From Couchioplanes caeruleus (GTDB taxonomy: Bacteria; Actinomycetota; Actinomycetes; Mycobacteriales; Micromonosporaceae), in NCBI RefSeq assembly GCF_003751945.1, contig NZ_RJKL01000002.1, positions 59,819-123,818 of the forward strand: DNA of 64,000 nucleotides, read 5' to 3'. A program made the position numbers and the translations under genes. Under the pieces are notes generated by a model that saw only the letters and a program-made list of their open reading frames with translations, was not told the origin of the DNA and ran no database searches. Shown one piece after another: positions 61,189 to 64,000 of this stretch (position 1 is the first letter of the stretch; the number at the start of each line of letters is the position of its first letter).

Positions 61189-62115
61189 ATGCCCAGCAGC
61201 GTGCCCCGCGACCAGAGCAGGTGGTCGGGCCGTGGCCAGCTGGCCGGGCCCGAAGACGTGCGTCGTCTCCTCGACGAGGTCAACACCGCTGGGCTGGGCC
61301 GGGGCAACACGGCTCTCGCCGCGCGGCTCGTGCAGTCGGCCGACGAGGCGGAACTCGCGGCACCTGACGCCTCGCGTGTCCTTCCCGTCATTCCGGAGCT
61401 GGCCCGCGGACTGCTGCCCTGGCCTGGCGGCATTCGCCGCGGCGCCACTGTTGCCGTGTCCGGCTCCACCTCGCTCCTAATGGCCATGCTCGCGGGGCCG
61501 ATGCGGCAAGGTGCGTGGGCGGCAGTGGTCGGAATTCCTGCGTTCGGGGCGCTCGCCGCTCAGGAGTACGGCATCGACCTGAGCAGGCTCGCCCTGGTGC
61601 CATCGCCGGGCCCGGACTGGCCGACCGTCGTGTCCGCCCTCATCGACGGGTTCGACCTCGTTGCCGTGGCGCCGCCCGCCAAAGTCGTCGACAGCACCGC
61701 CCGGGCGCTGGTCAACCGCGCGCGGCAGAACGACTGCGCACTCCTTCCGACAGCAGCGGCATGGCCCGGCACCGACCTGATCATCGGCGTCGACGGCCGG
61801 ACCTGGACCGGCCTCGGCATCGGCCGAGGCCGCCTCCGGCGCCAAGAACTCACGGTGCGCGCAACAGGCCGCGGCCGCGCCGCTCGAGCGCGCACCGCAA
61901 CCGTGAGACTTCCGCCTGAGTCGATCACCGGCGGTGACCCGGACCTGCGGATTCCTCCGGTGCCTGCCAGCTCGCATGCAGGCGAGGAGTCGGCGCTCCG
62001 CGTCGAGTCCTCAGCCGTTAGCCTCGCCCAGCATCCAGTGCCTCCGCCGATCGATGCGTGGGAGGACCTTCTCGGGCAGGTGCCGCGCCCTGCTGCACGT
62101 ACCCGGCGTCACTGA
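61189..62115 (+). CDS. ImuA'-like mutasome accessory protein
   Basis: 308 aa from ATG 61189 (GGAGGAG upstream). Features of the actinobacterial ImuA' family, a RecA-fold relative lacking a proper Walker A: LARGLLPWPGGIRRGATVAVSGSTSLLMAML, WAAVVGIPAFGALAAQEYGIDLSRLALVPSPG, LTVRATGRGRAARARTATVRLP. It normally works with ImuB and DnaE2 in error-prone repair. No imuB or dnaE2 is adjacent here, so it is an orphan copy. A SOS box upstream fits damage induction. Confidence 0.8.
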   Translation: MPSSVPRDQSRWSGRGQLAGPEDVRRLLDEVNTAGLGRGNTALAARLVQSADEAELAAPDASRVLPVIPELARGLLPWPGGIRRGATVAVSGSTSLLMAMLAGPMRQGAWAAVVGIPAFGALAAQEYGIDLSRLALVPSPGPDWPTVVSALIDGFDLVAVAPPAKVVDSTARALVNRARQNDCALLPTAAAWPGTDLIIGVDGRTWTGLGIGRGRLRRQELTVRATGRGRAARARTATVRLPPESITGGDPDLRIPPVPASSHAGEESALRVESSAVSLAQHPVPPPIDAWEDLLGQVPRPAARTRRH

Positions 62116-62149
62116 CGGTCTCCTCGGCCGCGCCTGATCGTCACCGAAA

Positions 62150-62410
62150 TCACCCGTGGATGAGGCGGTCAGCGCGGTCAGCCGTTGCCCGTGCCCAGCG
62201 CCTCCCTGCGACACGGCTGCCGATCACAGGCGGGCACCCTAGAGGAGCCCACCCGCCGGCGCCCGGCCGCCGGCCGGACGAGGCCACGTACGCCTCGCTG
62301 ACGAACTTGCCGCCCGCATGCAGGACGGCGAGCTCGATCTCGACGGCGGAGAGCTTGTTCAGCATCTTCTCGACGATGAGCCTCTTCAACTCGAAGCCGA
62401 CGCCGGACAT
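62150..62410 (-). CDS. Small hypothetical protein
   Basis: 86 aa from ATG 62410. MSGVGFELKRLIVEKMLNKLSAVEIELAVLHAGGKFVSEAYVASSG has near-perfect GC3, so this strand is coding. The C-terminal third is Arg/Gly-rich and less certain. Converges with the ImuA'-like gene. No family. Confidence 0.55.
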   Translation of the reverse strand: MSGVGFELKRLIVEKMLNKLSAVEIELAVLHAGGKFVSEAYVASSGRRPGAGGWAPLGCPPVIGSRVAGRRWARATADRADRLIHG

Positions 62411-62726
62411 AGTGTGCCGATCATGTCGGCAGCTCATCGACCGTGGCGGCGGCTGGTACAGCTTGGTGAACGAGTCGCTCCACGGTCCCGGTCACTGTCG
62501 CAACCGCGAGCCGCTATTCCGCACTCAGGTCAGATCTGTGCGCACGCGAAGAGCCGAGACCGTGTTGTCCTCGGCGAGGTCCTGGGCGCATACGTTGCAC
62601 GGGTCCGAGCACCTGCCGTCGCTGCAGCCGGCGGTCGAGATGCTGCGGGCAGCCCGGGGCCGACGAAGAGGTCGCGGCGCGGAAGCGGCGTGGCTACGCC
62701 AGCGGTACCCGAATGGTCTGCTCTGA
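62411..62726 (+). CDS. Possible small Cys-rich protein
   Basis: From GTG 62411: VCRSCRQLIDRGGGWYSLVNESLHGPGHCRNREPLF, a CxxC...H...C zinc-binding pattern of small actinobacterial proteins. Distal residues are Arg-rich and doubtful. Divergent from 62410. Confidence 0.4.
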
Positions 62727-62975
62727 CCTGACGCGCGGGGCGTCACTCAGATTGGTGTTTGCGCAGTTCAGAGCCTAATTTTGGTCGCGCGACGGCAGAA
62801 AATTGTCGGAGACGGGCGCTAGTGTCTAGTCGAGCTTGACGCCGACCTGCAGTAGTAGGGAGGAGCCTCCGCTTCCCGAATCGGGCAGAGCCGGTAGCGG
62901 AGACTCCTCGTAGCGGACGGATGAGTCGGGCTGACGGAAGAGGGCCGTTTCCTAGTTCCAGCTAGGAGGCGGTCC
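62727..62975. other. Intergenic region with hairpins
   Basis: No gene. An inverted repeat with arms close to GGAGNCTCCGCT / AGCGGAGNCTCC lies at about 62870-62910. A second hairpin around the CTAGG/CCTAG elements (62952-62968) follows the small peptide gene on the minus strand. Confidence 0.4.
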
Positions 62976-63077
62976 TCAGCCGTTCAGCGAGGTGATCAGG
63001 GCAGCGGCCGACGCGGTGTTCGCCGCGAACGCGTACATCACGCGGATCACGGTGTTCCAGTTGATGCGCCTGGGCAT
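62976..63077 (-). CDS. 33-residue peptide gene
   Basis: MPRRINWNTVIRVMYAFAAN, ending in SLNG, from ATG 63077. A strong GAGGAGG ribosome site lies 5-6 nt upstream and TGA at 62978-62976. Third positions are nearly all G or C. Basic N-terminus, then a hydrophobic Ala-rich helix: a candidate small membrane-active or secreted signal peptide. No family known to me. Confidence 0.55.
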   Translation of the reverse strand: MPRRINWNTVIRVMYAFAANTASAAALITSLNG

Positions 63078-63423
63078 CTGTCCTCCTCTCGAAGCCCTCG
63101 GCAGTGCAAACCACGGACCCAGCTATGAGACCACGGGGGGTGACAAACTCGGACCACCTCATTCCTGACGTGACATCTGAGCCCTCCGAAAGTTCGACCG
63201 GATCTTCGACCGTGATGACGTTGATCTCGGAGCTACGCGGGTTCGCCGAGATCAAAACCATCGAGCACGGGGGACGCTGTCCGTCGGACGCGAGGTGATC
63301 GGCCCACTGCCGGCCGTGCGGTCGGGCGCGTTAGGTCGAACCCCATCACCGACGAGGGGGCGGTCGGAGGTGGTGGGCCGGGCTAGGACTCCCGTCGCAG
63401 GTCGTGGAGTGGCTGAGGTCAGG
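63078..63423. other. Intergenic region, nothing convincing
   Basis: Short frames with mixed codon bias. No hairpin or motif stands out. Confidence 0.35.
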
Positions 63424-63621
63424 TCAAAGGCTCGCCTCTATGGGGCCTGGGTGCCGGGGCGTGGCCGTACCACCTTGCGGGTGCGTGACGGACTCGGCGA
63501 TGCCGCTGACGTGGGTCGGCTTGCTCATGTAGTCCAGGCGGGTCTTCATGACCCCCGCGTGCAGCCCAGATACCGCGGTGTACTCGTAGCAGTGCACGAG
63601 GAGCCCGGGCATAGTCGGCAA
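63424..63621 (-). CDS. Possible hypothetical protein or gene fragment
   Basis: Minus-strand codons (MPGLLVHCYEYTAVSGLHAGVMKTRLDYMSKPTHVSGIAESVTH) have high GC3, and the open frame extends upstream without a clear start. The plus-strand frame 63295-63771 (GVSVVQTTEGAFVANNSTNVKTPDY) also reads plausibly. I favour the minus strand weakly. Confidence 0.35.
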   Translation of the reverse strand: MPTMPGLLVHCYEYTAVSGLHAGVMKTRLDYMSKPTHVSGIAESVTHPQGGTATPRHPGPIEASL

Positions 63622-63908
63622 GTAGTCGTCCGCCTGAACGGCGTCAGCGTCGTCCAGACCACGGAGGGTGCGTTCGTCGCCAACAACAGCACCAACGTCA
63701 AGACCCCTGACTACCGCGCTGTGCCACCGTCGATGGCAGGCAACAACATCACCACCGTCAAGCGCTCGTAGGTCATGATCAGGCAGCCGGGATAAACCCT
63801 AGGCGAGCCCCTGACGGCGGGATGCGCCCGCCGATCCCCTCAGGTCTCCGCACCGCCAGGCAAAGTGTAGAGAACACACTGAAAGTAGGCTTGAGCAGGC
63901 AAAATGCA

Positions 63909-63926
63909 TTGACACTTAAGTGTCAA
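63909..63926. promoter_or_regulatory. Perfect 18-bp palindrome with embedded -35 sequence
   Basis: TTGACACTTAAGTGTCAA. The left half contains a consensus TTGACA, and AT-rich sequence and GGAGG follow within 40 bp. Likely an operator-promoter for a plus-strand gene that begins beyond the window. Confidence 0.65.
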
Positions 63927-64000
63927 AAATGGGAGAATGGAGGTAGTCAAGGGAGAAACCCTTCGACAAAGAAGCCCCCGGCAAGTGGCGGTGCAACGCC

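Noticed and set aside
63295..63771. 158-codon plus-strand frame
   Set aside because: The C-terminus looks plausible, but the N-terminal two thirds have poor codon bias and the opposite strand is better there. Left unresolved.
1..64000. tRNA, rRNA or riboswitch genes
   Set aside because: I looked for CCA-ended cloverleaf patterns and known leader motifs by eye and saw none. A covariance-model scan would be needed to exclude them.

Overview
The window is high-GC DNA with actinobacterial codon use. Much of it looks like a large, low-copy plasmid from a filamentous actinomycete; Micromonosporaceae is a reasonable guess, but I infer it from gene flavour and not from a marker gene. The plasmid evidence is direct. 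There is a RepA-type initiator gene (12340-13410) behind nine 20-bp iterons and two DnaA-box matches (11626-12152). There is also a parAB pair (29989-31858) flanked by three copies of a perfect palindrome containing TTTACGGCCGTAAA. I saw no rRNA, tRNA, CRISPR array or core metabolic operon.

Layout. 1-4135 (minus): eight tightly packed genes, seven of them overlapping at ATGA or GTGA junctions. They encode a Cys-rich small protein, a GGDEF diguanylate cyclase, small membrane proteins, a four-helix membrane/coiled-coil/HTH protein and an HNH-like protein. 4352-6488: an actinobacterial DUF6879 plus Scr1-type (DUF5753) HTH module, followed by a decayed second DUF6879 copy. 7012-9438: a large Zn-ribbon/HTH protein. 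9570-11349 (minus): a WXG100/ESX-like putative effector locus. 11626-13410: oriV and repA. 13712-14710: a PilZ-domain protein. 14832-19010: a frameshifted MpaB-like oxygenase, small and secreted proteins, and an HTH-transmembrane regulator. 19036-21818: a decayed Tn3-family transposase. 21833-25776: a frameshifted MazG-like gene and several unknowns.

25834-29895: an HNH/coiled-coil gene pair diverging from a pentapeptide-repeat protein plus tyrosine recombinase, across a perfect 28-bp dyad. 29924-32010: parAB and its putative parS sites. 32165-36198: a dyad-controlled gene, then an unusual cassette. The cassette has seven 9-bp tandem repeats, a small ribbon-helix-helix-like gene, a membrane-anchored HTH protein, a terminator, and about 20 decamers (GGGTAGCAAC type) spaced mostly 22-24 bp apart. 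It is the best candidate for an undescribed system: a second, possibly membrane-tethered segregation, replication or transfer locus. 36688-42719: mobile DNA, with an IS110 transposase, an IS5 remnant and a Tn554-like recombinase pair whose second gene is broken twice.

42797-44059: small genes and gene scraps. 44475-46841: a secreted pseudo-protease with FG-GAP repeats and a small secreted protein. 47163-52117: a giant ALF-repeat/Hint polymorphic toxin with its downstream immunity candidate and a strong terminator. 52301-58089: a NUDIX remnant, an ECF sigma/anti-sigma pair next to a secreted protein, and a large coiled-coil/HTH/membrane protein. 58221-59374: a broken gene with a restriction-nuclease-like motif. 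59575-60920: a PIN toxin with an excisionase-like HTH antitoxin. 61123-62115: an ImuA'-like gene behind a perfect SOS box. The remainder is small or uncertain genes.

Two themes link the regions. Several proteins combine DNA-binding modules with membrane segments (984-2408, 17679-19010, 34142-35515, 55984-58089). Many genes carry single frameshifts or stops; this is either real decay in accessory DNA or uncorrected indels in the assembly.
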